64,000 nt of DNA from Thalassobacillus pellis (GTDB lineage: Bacteria > Bacillota > Bacilli > Bacillales > Halobacillaceae): positions 496,001 to 560,000 of the forward strand of contig NZ_JAFBDO010000002.1 of the NCBI RefSeq assembly GCF_016908295.1, given 5' to 3'. Each line of letters opens with the position of its first letter. The stretch's first letter is position 1. The translations under genes and the position numbers were made by a program. The notes beneath the pieces are model-generated. The model made no database searches, had not been told where the DNA came from, and was given only the letters and a program-made list of their open reading frames with translations. Shown here in pieces: positions 9,211 to 18,449 of the stretch.

Positions 9211-10151
9211 TATGACTCCTCCTTGTACCATTCGATAAATGTCTGAAGCGATTCAGGATCTTGTATATTGAAAGTTTTCATGCGGCGCTTCACTTTTCTG
9301 ACCAGCCCACTTAAGACTTTCCCCTCACCAACCTCTACAATGGCGTCCAGATCTTCTTCCACAAACTTTTCTAAAATTTCCTGGAAACGCACCGGGGAAT
9401 ACAATTGTTCCACAAGCAGCTCTTTGATTTTATCCTGGTCCTGAACAGGCTCTGCGGTCACGTTAGCATAAACTGGAACTTCCGCATCTTTCAAGTCGGC
9501 TTCATTTAACGCAACCGCAAATTCTTCACTAGCCGGTCTCATAAGAGACGAATGAAATGGTCCGCTCACATTCAATGGAAGTACGCGTTTTGCTCCTGCT
9601 TCCTTCAACAGTTCAGATGCTTTTTCCACACCTTCCTTTCTGCCTGATATCACAATCTGACCAGGGCAATTGATATTAGCAATATCGACCACTTCTTTTT
9701 CATCCATATCATCAAGTACAGTTGAGATTTGTTCTTTATCCAGGCCGAGAACGGCAGCCATCGCCCCTAGACCTGTCGGGAAAGCGTGTTCCATCAACTG
9801 GCCGCGCTTTTGTACCAGTCGGGCAGCAGTCAATGGTTCAAGAGCACCGGAAGCAACCAAGGCGCTGTATTCCCCAAGGCTATGTCCTGCTGTCATTACG
9901 GGTCTGATGTCTTCCTTTTTAAGCACCTCAAGAATGCTCGCGCTGTTGACCAATAATGCCGGCTGGGCGTTCTCCGTTTTCGTCAGCTCTTCTTGAGGGC
10001 CTTCAAACATAAGTCCGGTCAAGGAGATACCTAATTCAGCATCCGCTCTGTCCAAAAGATCTTTTACCTCTGGGTATTCTTCATATAAAGCTTTTCCCAT
10101 TCCCGCTTCCTGGGACCCTTGTCCGGGAAAAATAAATGCGATTCGTTTCAT
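9210..10151 (-). CDS. fabD: Malonyl-CoA:ACP transacylase FabD
   Basis: Transfers malonyl from CoA to ACP to supply fatty acid elongation. The 313-residue product opens [13 protein letters not shown], carries the nucleophile motif GHSLGEYSA (Ser near residue 93) and the histidine motif SGPFHSSLM. Its ATG overlaps the plsX stop by 4 nt, and its stop overlaps fabG, so fapR-plsX-fabD-fabG is one tightly packed unit. Confidence 0.97.
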   Translation of the reverse strand: MKRIAFIFPGQGSQEAGMGKALYEEYPEVKDLLDRADAELGISLTGLMFEGPQEELTKTENAQPALLVNSASILEVLKKEDIRPVMTAGHSLGEYSALVASGALEPLTAARLVQKRGQLMEHAFPTGLGAMAAVLGLDKEQISTVLDDMDEKEVVDIANINCPGQIVISGRKEGVEKASELLKEAGAKRVLPLNVSGPFHSSLMRPASEEFAVALNEADLKDAEVPVYANVTAEPVQDQDKIKELLVEQLYSPVRFQEILEKFVEEDLDAIVEVGEGKVLSGLVRKVKRRMKTFNIQDPESLQTFIEWYKEES

Positions 10152-11155
10152 GACTTCTCCTCCTCTGCAACCTTCATTCCTTTGATAGTTTCTGCTATTT
10201 TACCTGTAACATTTTCTTCAACCATATGTGTTGCTTGATTGATAGCATTGTAGATTGCCCTGGCATTGGATGAACCATGGGCTTTAATGACAGGAGCAGC
10301 CAGACCGAATAATCCTGCCCCTCCATATTCCGAATAATCAAGTTTATCTTTGAGCTGCCTCATATCATTTTTGACAAGACTTGCTGCAAGCTTTGATTTG
10401 AAGCTTGATAAGAAGGTTTCTTTAATCATAGAAAACATGGTCATAGCTGTTCCTTCAATCGACTTCAGCGCAATATTACCGCTGAATCCGTCAGTCACTA
10501 CGACATCCGCAACCCCCTCGAGTAAATCCCTTGCTTCTACATTACCGATGAATTCTATCGGCGCATTCTGTAACTCCTGAAACGCTTTTTTGGATAATTC
10601 ACTGCCCTTTCCATCTTCTGTTCCTACATTCAGAAGTCCTACTCGCGGCCGGCTCACTCCTCTTACCTGTTCCACATAGACAGAACCCATAATCGCATAT
10701 TGAAGAAGGTGTGCAGCTTTGGCATCCACGTTGGCTCCTACATCCAGTAAAAGGAAGCCTTTCCCGTCAATAGTAGGAAGGGTTGGACTTAGCGCCGGAC
10801 GTTCAATGCCTGGGATACGGCCGACAATAAACAACCCTGCACTCATCAGGGCGCCGGTGTTACCGGCAGATATACAGGCATCCGCCCTGCCTTCTTTTAC
10901 TTCTTTCGCCATCAGCACCATAGAGGCTTCCTTTTTTCGCCTCACTGCCCTGACCGGTTCGTCTTCACTGGTAATCTTTTCAGTTGTATGTATAATCGTT
11001 ATATTTTCACTATCATTGATGAGCGGTTTTATCTGTTTTTCATCACCAATTAGGGTGATTTCCAGTTCTTTACTACTGGTTACAGCCTCGACTGCTCCTT
11101 TGACAATTTCTTCTGGGGCATGATCGCCGCCCATAGCGTCAATGGCTATCCTCAT
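10148..11155 (-). CDS. plsX: Phosphate acyltransferase PlsX
   Basis: Converts acyl-ACP to acyl-phosphate, the donor for PlsY in phospholipid synthesis. The 335-residue protein starts [14 protein letters not shown], the diagnostic N-terminus, and contains the conserved [10 protein letters not shown] and VTDGFSGNI segments. Its start overlaps the last base of fapR, and its end overlaps fabD by 4 nt. Expected to be repressed by FapR through the operator upstream of fapR. Confidence 0.97.
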   Translation of the reverse strand: MRIAIDAMGGDHAPEEIVKGAVEAVTSSKELEITLIGDEKQIKPLINDSENITIIHTTEKITSEDEPVRAVRRKKEASMVLMAKEVKEGRADACISAGNTGALMSAGLFIVGRIPGIERPALSPTLPTIDGKGFLLLDVGANVDAKAAHLLQYAIMGSVYVEQVRGVSRPRVGLLNVGTEDGKGSELSKKAFQELQNAPIEFIGNVEARDLLEGVADVVVTDGFSGNIALKSIEGTAMTMFSMIKETFLSSFKSKLAASLVKNDMRQLKDKLDYSEYGGAGLFGLAAPVIKAHGSSNARAIYNAINQATHMVEENVTGKIAETIKGMKVAEEEKS

Positions 11156-11733
11156 CAGCGCTCCAGCTCCTTTTCTTCGTTCGAACGGTACATTTCAAAG
11201 CTTCCGGAAAATACTTGTTCCATTCCGACATAACTGATTACTTCGACGACTGTGCGTCCTTTGTTGTCATTACCCGTCACCCTTGCTTTGGCAACAACTC
11301 TCTCTCCTTTGACAACTTGCCTGGTGAAATGGATTTCGGCTTTTGCAGTCAAGGCAAGCTCATCATTGATTACTGCCACGGCTAGTGAGTTAGCCTGTGC
11401 GAATAAATGGTGACCACGAGCAATTGCATTACGGGAAAATACATGCTCCATACCAATATCCATGATCGATATTGCTCGTCTATCCAGTTCCAGATCTACG
11501 ACTTCCCCAATTACTTCTTCTATCGGAAGGGCCTTTACAGTCTCATTCCATTCATTTCTTGCGACCGATTTGATACGCTCTCTCAGTTCCGGGATAGATA
11601 GCTCCATCCGGTCAAGACGGATGGTCTGTATACTGACACCAAAACGTTTCGCCAGTTCTTCATCAGTAATAAAAGGTGCAGCTTCGATCGTTTCCTTCAA
11701 TTCTTTTTGTCTGGTCACTTTATTCCGCTTCAT
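11155..11733 (-). CDS. fapR: Fatty acid and phospholipid synthesis repressor FapR
   Basis: Malonyl-CoA-sensing repressor of lipid synthesis genes in Bacillota. The 192-residue protein has an N-terminal DeoR-like HTH ([21 protein letters not shown], about residues 22-43) and a C-terminal hot-dog ligand domain ([22 protein letters not shown] and following). It heads fapR-plsX-fabD-fabG and its promoter carries a near-perfect FapR box, so it is autoregulated. In B. subtilis recG lies directly upstream; here the dpp-ykf operon and repeats lie between. Confidence 0.97.
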   Translation of the reverse strand: MKRNKVTRQKELKETIEAAPFITDEELAKRFGVSIQTIRLDRMELSIPELRERIKSVARNEWNETVKALPIEEVIGEVVDLELDRRAISIMDIGMEHVFSRNAIARGHHLFAQANSLAVAVINDELALTAKAEIHFTRQVVKGERVVAKARVTGNDNKGRTVVEVISYVGMEQVFSGSFEMYRSNEEKELER

Positions 11734-11750
11734 ATCTATTCCACCGTCCG

Positions 11751-11797
11751 AATTATGACTAGGTACTAATAGTAATATATAATACCACTATGGTCAA
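11751..11797 (-). promoter_or_regulatory. fapR promoter with overlapping FapR operator
   Basis: On the minus strand TTGACC (11792-11797), 17 bp spacer, TACTAT (11769-11774). The 20-bp palindrome at 11751-11770 reads ATTAGTACCTAGTCATAATT, very close to the known FapR box core TTAGTACCTAGTC, and covers the -10 edge and start site. Repression until malonyl-CoA accumulates is known for the family; here it is inferred from the site. Confidence 0.85.
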
Positions 11798-11821
11798 TGC
11801 AAGCAACAGCTGGGATGAGAC

Positions 11822-11996
11822 AAAAGCGGAAGCGCCTTGTTCACCCCCGACAAGCTTAAGACAAGCCTCGCCGTGACGGGCTTTGTCACAGAGAGGATTG
11901 TCTTAAGACCTCGAGGGGGTAGGCGCTGCAGCTGGATGAGACAAAAGCGGAAGCGTCTTGTTCACCCCCGACAAGCTTAAGACAAGCCTCGCCGTT
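11822..11996 (+). repeat. 121-bp structured repeat, locus 2 (full unit plus truncated unit)
   Basis: Full unit 11822-11938 and a second unit from 11943 cut at about 11996, where a terminator-like hairpin replaces its right arm. Stem three is CTTAAGACAA/TTGTCTTAAG here, whereas locus 1 has CTTAAGCC/GGCTTAAG, a compensatory difference. A fragment resembling the tail of a preceding unit (AGCTGGGATGAGAC) lies just before it. The locus is immediately upstream of the fapR promoter. Confidence 0.85.
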
Positions 11997-12012
11997 TCCA
12001 TACAAACAAAAA

Positions 12013-12057
12013 AACGGAACAGGTTGTCGAGAAAGTCTCGACAACCTGATTTTTTTG
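12013..12057. terminator. Terminator-like hairpin inside the repeat cluster
   Basis: CAGGTTGTCGA/TCGACAACCTG, 11 perfect base pairs with a 7-nt loop, flanked by A7 upstream and T8 downstream. It could stop transcription in both directions. The nearest upstream gene on the minus strand is ykfD, over 600 bp away; no plus-strand gene precedes it. A similar stem, GCTGTCGA/TCGACAGC, terminates ileS. Confidence 0.6.
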
Positions 12058-12100
12058 GGTGTTTTCCCCAAATCCCTGTGTCTTTGTTTGTTATTCCTGA

Positions 12101-12439
12101 GACAGAAAACCTATAGAAGCGGTGATTTGTTTGTTTCAATCAAGGAAAGGGCTGTATGTCACCTCGGGTCGTGAGGGGTACCGTCATTACACATCATATC
12201 CCGCCTGGTGTATGGAATGTCTTCTGCTCGCTCCGTGCACGCAAAATCAAAAGCATTAAAAAACCATCAAGCGCCATGTCTGGGAGGACGACAAAGAACA
12301 GGTTCGCTTGAGCCGGCTTTTCAATGAAGGAAAGTGGATCTACCGCATGAGAAAAGAGAAAGTGAAGGAACAGGCGCTGATGACGGCTGTCTGCCAGTAC
12401 ATGAAAAAGATTGCCCTCCATCTAGCTAGGGTGAGTTAG
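12101..12439 (+). pseudogene. IS1182-family transposase, C-terminal remnant
   Basis: In one frame with an internal stop the translation reads REGYRHYTSYPAWCMEC, CTQNQKH, stop, KTIKRHVWEDDKEQVRLSRL, RMRKEKVKEQALMTAVCQ, MKKIALHLARVS and a terminal stop at 12437-12439. These match the cysteine cluster and C-terminus of IS1182-type DDE transposases. The stretch that normally reads roughly ERSFADAKELHGLRY between the last two blocks is missing, and the N-terminal two thirds are gone. It is therefore a decayed insertion. Identification is from remembered family motifs. Confidence 0.8.
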
Positions 12440-12475
12440 GTGAAGGGGAGTCTTTTTCTGTTTTAAAGAAAATTC

Positions 12476-12592
12476 AAGGAGCGAGGACCCTTCCACTCCT
12501 GCGGAAGAACGAGGGAGGCGAGATCGCCGAGCGTGGGTTTCGCGAGGAAGCTCGGGCGCTCGTCCGCGGAAAGGGAAGGGTCCTTCGCTCCT
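12476..12592. repeat. GC-rich palindromic repeat, copy 1
   Basis: About 117 bp whose ends are inverted repeats (AAGGAGCGAGGACCCTTCC and GGAAGGGTCCTTCGCTCCT), with a GC-rich centre containing GGCGAGATCGCCGAGCG. It begins 37 bp after the IS1182 transposase remnant. A second copy in the opposite orientation lies at 27937-28055, again joined to an IS1182-like tail. No coding sequence is convincing in it. Confidence 0.75.
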
Positions 12593-12641
12593 GGCGTTAA
12601 GAAAAAAACTTGCGGAAAGAACAAGGGCTTCTCCACAAGCT

Positions 12642-12662
12642 GCGGAAGAATCATTCTTCCGC
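12642..12662. other. Perfect hairpin just downstream of ykfD
   Basis: GCGGAAGAAT/ATTCTTCCGC around a single base, 10 bp past the ykfD stop. It is not followed directly by a U tract, but a T7 lies about 40 nt further on in the minus sense. It may mark the 3' end of the dpp-ykf transcript. Confidence 0.45.
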
Positions 12663-12671
12663 GTGTAATAA

Positions 12672-13685
12672 TTAATAATGCTGTTTTTCTTTAATTTTTA
12701 AGGATGGGCTATCTTGCCGCTTTTCCTCAAACAGATGACAAGCTACATAATGATTCTCTTCAATTTCCTGCCAGGCTGGCGTTTTCTCTGCACAGACGTC
12801 CATTGCAGCTGGACACCTGGTCCGAAATACACAGCCGCTTGGCGGATTTATTGGACTTGGAAGCTCACCTGTGAGGATTGTTCGTTCACGTTTCTCCTCT
12901 ATATCTGGGTCAGGAATTGGGATCGCAGATAGCAACGCTTTGGTATATGGATGCTTCGGGTTGCTGTACAACTCTGGACTGCTGGTCAACTCGACCATGT
13001 GTCCCAAATACATCACACCGATCCGGTCTGAGATATGCTGCACCATCGATAAGTCGTGTGCAATGAATAAATAAGTCAGTCCCTTCTCCTCCTGAAGCAT
13101 ATCCAGTAAATTCACTACCTGTGCCTGAACAGACACATCAAGCGCAGAAATCGGCTCATCCGCAATGATAAACTCCGGATCAAGAGCAAGCGCTCTTGCA
13201 ATACCAATCCTCTGCCGCTGTCCACCGCTGAATTCGTGTGGATACCTGTTGGCATGGTCTCTGTTCAGGCCAACTTCCTCAAGAAGGTGGTAGACTTTTT
13301 CCAGCCGTTCTCGTTTATTTTTATATAACCCATGGACAATCATGGGCTCAGAAATGATTTCACTAACCGTCGACCTCGGATTGAGGGAAGCGTAAGGATC
13401 CTGAAAAATCATCTGGATTTGACTGTACAGAGAAAACCTGCCCTTTTCATCAAGTTTATGGACATCCTTTCCTTGATAAATGACTTTACCATCCGTCCGG
13501 TTATACAACCCCATAATTGTTCTTCCGATGGTGGATTTACCGCAGCCGGATTCTCCGACCAGTCCAAATGTCTCTCCCTTAAAAATGGTAAAGGTAACAC
13601 CATTAACTGCTTTTAGACTTTTATTTTTTCCAAGGTCGAAATGTTTTTTCAGATCTTTGATTTGCAACAAGACTCGTTCGCTCAT
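12672..13685 (-). CDS. ykfD: Oligo/dipeptide ABC transporter ATP-binding protein YkfD
   Basis: Second ATPase of the dipeptide/muropeptide importer. The 337 residues contain Walker [10 protein letters not shown], signature EFSGGQRQR, Walker B FIIADEPIS, and the C-terminal oligopeptide-transporter extension with CVFRTRCPAAMDVC. It is last in dppABCDE-ykfABCD, the order known from B. subtilis, and its start overlaps the ykfC stop by 4 nt. It pairs with DppD to energise the DppBC channel (known for the family). Confidence 0.92.
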   Translation of the reverse strand: MSERVLLQIKDLKKHFDLGKNKSLKAVNGVTFTIFKGETFGLVGESGCGKSTIGRTIMGLYNRTDGKVIYQGKDVHKLDEKGRFSLYSQIQMIFQDPYASLNPRSTVSEIISEPMIVHGLYKNKRERLEKVYHLLEEVGLNRDHANRYPHEFSGGQRQRIGIARALALDPEFIIADEPISALDVSVQAQVVNLLDMLQEEKGLTYLFIAHDLSMVQHISDRIGVMYLGHMVELTSSPELYSNPKHPYTKALLSAIPIPDPDIEEKRERTILTGELPSPINPPSGCVFRTRCPAAMDVCAEKTPAWQEIEENHYVACHLFEEKRQDSPSLKIKEKQHY

Positions 13686-14611
13686 GCTGGCTCCTCCGTA
13701 TCATGCCAATACCTCCTGGCATTACATAATTCTTTTTCATATACCGTACCGTCCAGAGTAAGAATTTCTATGTTTTTCCCAGTATGAGGAGAGTGCAGCA
13801 TTTTTCCTTGGCCGTAATAGATACCAACATGGTGTAGTTTTCCTTTTCCTTCTTCATAAGCAAAGAAAAGCAGATCCCCAGGCATAAGGAGGTCGAAAGG
13901 TATCTCCTGTCCCTGTTTAGCCTGATCGCCTGCATCACGGGGAATCTGGTAACCTGCAGCTTTATGCATGCTATAGCTGAAACCCGAACAGTCATACCCG
14001 AAGGCACTCAATCCTCCCCAAAGATAGGGAAGTCCCACAAACCCTTTTCCGATTTTGATGATATTTTCTCCATTTTCCTTCGGTCTGCCAAGAGAAACGG
14101 GATGTACGTCTGCATCCTCCCATGGGAGATACGCAGTCCCGTGAGGTGATAACACATGGATATGCGTGTCGTCCTTACCCTGAACAGGCAGTTCAGTCAA
14201 ATAACTTAAATCAGTTATTTTCGTTCCTTTTTCATTCAACAGATGTGTGATTTTGCTGGTTACCACGGCTGTTTTGTCTTTGTTCCACATTTCTGTGTCA
14301 ATCTGCTGAAGCTGACAGGATGGAATCCAACCTGGATAACCCTCTTTGTTTTTACTTGATGGCTGAGAGGGTATCACAACCTCTGCCCACTCTCCGGATG
14401 TATTTATTACCACTACTCTTTCCCCATAAAGGACTTGTGTCTGTATTAAATTGTCATCACATAAGGAACTGCGCTCCGAGGTGGTCATTCCTTTGAGCCA
14501 TTTTTCTATATTCACCGGGTTTTTAAGGCTTGGTTCGTCCAATACCCTCTTTGGTCCTGGCGATGTCCAAACGGTGGCTACACTGACATTGACGATATAT
14601 TCTTTCGGCAT
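13682..14611 (-). CDS. ykfC: Gamma-D-glutamyl-L-diamino acid endopeptidase YkfC (NlpC/P60)
   Basis: Cytoplasmic peptidase that splits L-Ala-gamma-D-Glu from the diamino acid of recycled cell-wall peptides. The 309-residue product has N-terminal SH3b-like repeats (about residues 1-170) and a C-terminal NlpC/P60 domain with catalytic Cys in GYDCSGFSYSMHK and His in LHHVGIYYG. No signal peptide is present, consistent with intracellular recycling. It lies between ykfB and ykfD, and its product is the substrate of YkfB. Confidence 0.93.
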   Translation of the reverse strand: MPKEYIVNVSVATVWTSPGPKRVLDEPSLKNPVNIEKWLKGMTTSERSSLCDDNLIQTQVLYGERVVVINTSGEWAEVVIPSQPSSKNKEGYPGWIPSCQLQQIDTEMWNKDKTAVVTSKITHLLNEKGTKITDLSYLTELPVQGKDDTHIHVLSPHGTAYLPWEDADVHPVSLGRPKENGENIIKIGKGFVGLPYLWGGLSAFGYDCSGFSYSMHKAAGYQIPRDAGDQAKQGQEIPFDLLMPGDLLFFAYEEGKGKLHHVGIYYGQGKMLHSPHTGKNIEILTLDGTVYEKELCNARRYWHDTEEPA

Positions 14612-14634
14612 ATAATTTCCTTCCCCCCTACTGT

Positions 14635-15747
14635 CTACCTGGCTGTTCTGGCGAAGAATTTCTCCTTCACTTTATTTATACCAAGTCCTGGCGCATCTGA
14701 AAAAGTGATCTTTTTACCCTGATAATGAATTCCGCCTGTAAGGACATCTTCCTGAAGCATCAGTGGTGCATCAAAATCGATGCGGGTCACATTTTTTTCA
14801 CTGGCAGCAAAATGGGCGGCTGCTGTCAGTCCAAGCTTGGTTTCGATCATACTTCCGACCATGCATTCGACCCCATAGCTTTCAGCAAGATGGCACAATT
14901 TCCTGGCATGGTGGATACCGCCTGTTTTCATGAGTTTAATATTAATCAGATCTGCACTGTTCGTTTCCAAAACTTTTCTCGCATCATGTACAGAAAAAAC
15001 ACTTTCATCTGCCATAATCAGTGTATCCACATGTTCCGTGACAAATTTGAGACCTGAGAGATCGTGCGCTGCAACTGGTTGTTCGACCAGTTCTATATTA
15101 AAATCCGATTCTTCCATTCTTCTGATGACGGAAACCGCTTCTTTTGGTTTCCAACCCTGATTAGCATCAAGCCGCAGCAGAATTTTGTCCCCAACGGCTG
15201 TCCTTACAGCCTGCACACGCTTGAAATCAGTTTGGATATCAGCGTTACCAACTTTTATCTTTAAAGTATCAAAACCTGCGTCCTTATATCTGATTGCATC
15301 CGCTGCCATTTCTTCAGGAGAATTGACACCAACCGTATAATCGGTTTCCATTACGTGTCGGTATCCTCCAAGAAATTGAAAAAGCGGCATGCTGCAATAT
15401 TGAGCAAGACAGTCATGGATAGCCATATCAACCGCTGCCTTAGCACTTGTATTTCTTACTAACGCCTTTTCTACCATCTCGAACAAAGCATTCCGATCGT
15501 ATAAAGATTGACCAAGAAGCAGTGGTTTGATTACTTTCTCAATAGAATAAGATATGCTTTCTAACGTTTCCCCGGTGATGACGTGGGTCGGCGGTGCTTC
15601 TCCCCATCCTCTAATATCTTTTCCGCAATGGATTTCAACAAAAATGGAAGTTGCGGTAGTGACAGTCCGTAATGCTGTCTTGAAAGGTGTATGCAAAGGT
15701 ACTTCCACAAGATAAGTTTTTATATCGGTTATGTTCAATATAGTCAC
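14635..15747 (-). CDS. ykfB: L-Ala-D/L-Glu epimerase YkfB
   Basis: Enolase-superfamily epimerase that converts L-Ala-D-Glu from murein to L-Ala-L-Glu so it can be degraded. The 370-residue protein has the KIKVG lysine motif (about residue 160), metal ligands in RLDANQGW, ELVEQP and MADESV, and the second lysine in INIKLMKTGG. It sits in the ykfABC set of the dpp operon, which strongly supports the murein dipeptide substrate over other enolase-superfamily activities. Confidence 0.93.
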   Translation of the reverse strand: MTILNITDIKTYLVEVPLHTPFKTALRTVTTATSIFVEIHCGKDIRGWGEAPPTHVITGETLESISYSIEKVIKPLLLGQSLYDRNALFEMVEKALVRNTSAKAAVDMAIHDCLAQYCSMPLFQFLGGYRHVMETDYTVGVNSPEEMAADAIRYKDAGFDTLKIKVGNADIQTDFKRVQAVRTAVGDKILLRLDANQGWKPKEAVSVIRRMEESDFNIELVEQPVAAHDLSGLKFVTEHVDTLIMADESVFSVHDARKVLETNSADLINIKLMKTGGIHHARKLCHLAESYGVECMVGSMIETKLGLTAAAHFAASEKNVTRIDFDAPLMLQEDVLTGGIHYQGKKITFSDAPGLGINKVKEKFFARTAR

Positions 15748-15772
15748 CTTCCATCCTGCATTTTAGGTGATA

Positions 15773-16693
15773 TCAATTCACACCAGACTGAATCGTCAGG
15801 GCCATTGCAGTTGTCGAAAGCTTCGCATGCACACCAAGAGGAACAGCGAAATGCGGCTGACAGTGGCCAATTTTAAATCCTTTTATGACAGGCTTATTCA
15901 CTCCCTTTAAATAATGATCCAGCACCTCAGACAATTCCAGGGAAGGCTTGTTATTTGCAGGGACAGCATTATGGAAATCACCAACCACCACCCCCGCGGC
16001 CTCCTCAAGCTTCCCGGCGGCTTTCAGCTGATTGAGCATGGAATCGATGCGGTAAGGTGCTTCATCAATGTCTTCCAAGAGAAGCAGTTTTCCTTTCGTT
16101 TTTAATTCAAAAGGTGTGCCCAGGGAACTGATCAGTAAGGAAAGGTTACCGCCGACAAGTTCACCGGAAGCGACCCCTTCCGAGATGACTGCCAATTCAG
16201 ATAACCTTGACGAATAGTGTAGATCTTTGGGATAGAATAACTGTAGAAAAGACTGTTTAGATAGGGCATGACAGCTTTCCTTTCCGATATCAGAGCTAAG
16301 CATCGGCCCATGGAAGGTCACAAGCCCTGTCTCCTGCCTGATTGCAGTATGTAAATAAGTGATATCGCTATATCCCCAAAAGATTTTCGGATTTTTCCGG
16401 ATCACCTCATAATCTATCAACCCAGCAATTCTCGCTGTCCCATATCCTCCTCCTGCACAGATGACTGCTTTGATGTCCTGATCGGAAAACATCTGATGGA
16501 TATCGTCTAACCTATCCGTATCTTTTCCAGCTAGATAGCCGTGAACCAAATCAACACTTTCCCCGACTTTCACCCGTAACCCTAATTCTTCAAGGAAAAT
16601 AATTGCCTGTTGCAGGTTTTTAAGGTCAGGTGGACTAGCCGGAGCGATAACCCCAACGGTATCACCCGGTAATAACCTATTCGGTATAACCAT
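15773..16693 (-). CDS. ykfA: LD-carboxypeptidase YkfA (peptidase S66)
   Basis: Serine peptidase expected to remove the terminal D-Ala from murein tetrapeptides in the cytoplasm. The 306-residue product opens PGDTVGVIAPASP and carries the S66 nucleophile motif WGYSDIT (Ser near residue 115), with a preceding glycine-rich CAGGGYGTARI. No signal peptide. First of the ykf genes, separated from dppE by a spacer holding a strong hairpin. Confidence 0.92.
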   Translation of the reverse strand: MVIPNRLLPGDTVGVIAPASPPDLKNLQQAIIFLEELGLRVKVGESVDLVHGYLAGKDTDRLDDIHQMFSDQDIKAVICAGGGYGTARIAGLIDYEVIRKNPKIFWGYSDITYLHTAIRQETGLVTFHGPMLSSDIGKESCHALSKQSFLQLFYPKDLHYSSRLSELAVISEGVASGELVGGNLSLLISSLGTPFELKTKGKLLLLEDIDEAPYRIDSMLNQLKAAGKLEEAAGVVVGDFHNAVPANNKPSLELSEVLDHYLKGVNKPVIKGFKIGHCQPHFAVPLGVHAKLSTTAMALTIQSGVN

Positions 16694-16735
16694 CTTTTTC
16701 CCCTTCTGACAATAAAAAAGCTACAGCGGGCGATG

Positions 16736-16769
16736 GGGACAGAAGGCGGGTTTCCACCGCCTATCCCTG
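16736..16769 (-). other. Intercistronic hairpin between dppE and ykfA
   Basis: Minus-strand RNA can fold GGGA.AGGCGG against CCGCCTTCTGTCCC. There is no adjacent U tract. Hairpins in this position often protect the abundant binding-protein mRNA and reduce read-through; that role is inferred. Confidence 0.45.
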
Positions 16770-16803
16770 TATCTATACCCACTGCACCTCAAAGATTGTC
16801 TGT

Positions 16804-18405
16804 TTATTTTTTATCCGCCCATTTCAACTCAAGATAACCGACTGGGTGCCGAACAATGTTTTTGACGTCCTCCTGCTGCAGTACCACCTGGTTATAGAAG
16901 TGAACAGGGAATATCGGCATCTCCTCAAATAATACTTTTTCAGCTTGATACATATACTCCCAGCGTTTCTTTTCATCCGATTCATTTTTTGCTTTTTTAA
17001 TCAGATCATCGTACTTTCCATTGGACCAGCCAGTACGGTTCATAGATGAGCCAGTAGTGAAGCTTTCCAGGAAGTTGATCGGATCAGCGTAATCGGCCAG
17101 GAATGAACTGCGGGATAATTGATGTTTCAAATCCTTCTGATCTTGCAGGAATACGTTCCATTCTGTATTTTCCAACTCAATTTCAACGCCCAGATTTTCC
17201 TTATACATTCTCTGAATCGTTTCTGCGATAGCCTTATGGTCGTCACTCGTATTATAAGTCAACGTTACTGGGGGAAGTTTATCGTATCCCTCTTCTTTCA
17301 TACCTTCTTCCAGAAGCTGCTTTGCTTTATCAGGATTAAACTCAACCAATGCTCCATTTTTTTCACGGAAATCATTACCGGAGGGGTCTGTGAACCCGTA
17401 GGAGACAAATCCGTGTGCCGCTTTTTCTCCATTTTTAGTGACATATTCAACAATATCTTCCTGATTGACTGCCATGGAAAAGGCTTTGCGGATTTTTTCA
17501 TTCTGGAAAGGTTCTTCATTGACATTAAAGCGATAGAAATAGGTTCCTGCCTGAGCTTCAATCACCACGTTTTCATTATCCATCAACTCTTCAGCCATTT
17601 CACTCGGGATTCCGGAAGTGTCTAAATCACCACTTTGAAACATCTGATACTCTGTATTGGTATCATTGACCATCGACCATTCGACCCGGTCCAGGCTCAC
17701 TGTTTCAGCATCCCAGTACTGATCATTCTTCTCCATGACAAGCTTGCTGTCATGCTTCCATTCTGCCAATTGGAACGGTCCATTACCGACAAATGTTTCT
17801 GCATCTGCAAACCACTCAGGATTTTCTTTCGCAACCTCTTTGTTGACAGGGAAGAATGCAGGGTTGGAAATGATATTAAGAAAGTATCCTGTCGGAGCTT
17901 TCAATGTCACTTTCAACGTTTTGTCGTCGACCGCCTCTACCATCACATCATCTGCAGAGCCTTTACCTGTGTTAAAAGCTTCTCCTCCTTCAATGAAATA
18001 ACCAAGAAATGCGGCCGGTGAGGCAGTTTCCGGATCCAGTAACCTTTTCCAGGCAAATTCAAAGTCACCAGCTGTTACCGGATCGCCATTCGACCATTTA
18101 GCATCGTCGCGGAGATGGAAAGTATAAACTTTTCCATTATCTGAAATCTCCCATTTTTCCGCTGCAGCGGCCTTAGGTTCATGAGACTGATCGAGGCGAG
18201 TCAGCCCTTCCATCAGGTTGTTTAGAATATTCCAGGAGTAGGAATCAAATCCGATCGGAGGGTCCAAAGAAGTAGGTTCACTGCCATTATTCAGCTTCAG
18301 AACTTTCTCTTCGCTTTCCCCCTGTGTTGTATTTCCGCTAGTGGTACAGGCAGTAAGTACGATGACCATACAGACAGCTGCAAATACAGGCAACCACTTT
18401 TTCAT
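16804..18405 (-). CDS. dppE: Dipeptide/muropeptide-binding lipoprotein DppE
   Basis: Extracytoplasmic solute-binding protein of the SBP_bac_5 family. The 533-residue product begins MKKWLPVFAAVCMVIVLTAC, a lipoprotein signal peptide with lipobox LTAC. Mature motifs include NGSEPTSLDPPIGFDS and WSNGDPVTAGDFEFAWKRLL. The frame is open to 18423, but ATG at 18405 follows AAGGAG by 8 nt and starts the signal peptide. It supplies the DppBCD-YkfD importer, between dppD and ykfA. Confidence 0.94.
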   Translation of the reverse strand: MKKWLPVFAAVCMVIVLTACTTSGNTTQGESEEKVLKLNNGSEPTSLDPPIGFDSYSWNILNNLMEGLTRLDQSHEPKAAAAEKWEISDNGKVYTFHLRDDAKWSNGDPVTAGDFEFAWKRLLDPETASPAAFLGYFIEGGEAFNTGKGSADDVMVEAVDDKTLKVTLKAPTGYFLNIISNPAFFPVNKEVAKENPEWFADAETFVGNGPFQLAEWKHDSKLVMEKNDQYWDAETVSLDRVEWSMVNDTNTEYQMFQSGDLDTSGIPSEMAEELMDNENVVIEAQAGTYFYRFNVNEEPFQNEKIRKAFSMAVNQEDIVEYVTKNGEKAAHGFVSYGFTDPSGNDFREKNGALVEFNPDKAKQLLEEGMKEEGYDKLPPVTLTYNTSDDHKAIAETIQRMYKENLGVEIELENTEWNVFLQDQKDLKHQLSRSSFLADYADPINFLESFTTGSSMNRTGWSNGKYDDLIKKAKNESDEKKRWEYMYQAEKVLFEEMPIFPVHFYNQVVLQQEDVKNIVRHPVGYLELKWADKK

Positions 18406-18449
18406 TTCGTTTGCTCCTTCCATATATATGTATTTAATTAATAACTTAA

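Noticed and set aside
11886-12139. Overlapping minus-strand frames near fapR
   Set aside because: They cross the structured repeat and a terminator hairpin. The same peptide (FVSSSCSAYPLEVL) appears in other repeat copies, so it is a by-product of the repeat.
12194-12654. Minus-strand frames of 75 and 63 codons in the recG-fapR insertion
   Set aside because: They are antisense to the IS1182 remnant and the palindrome, with no ribosome binding site.
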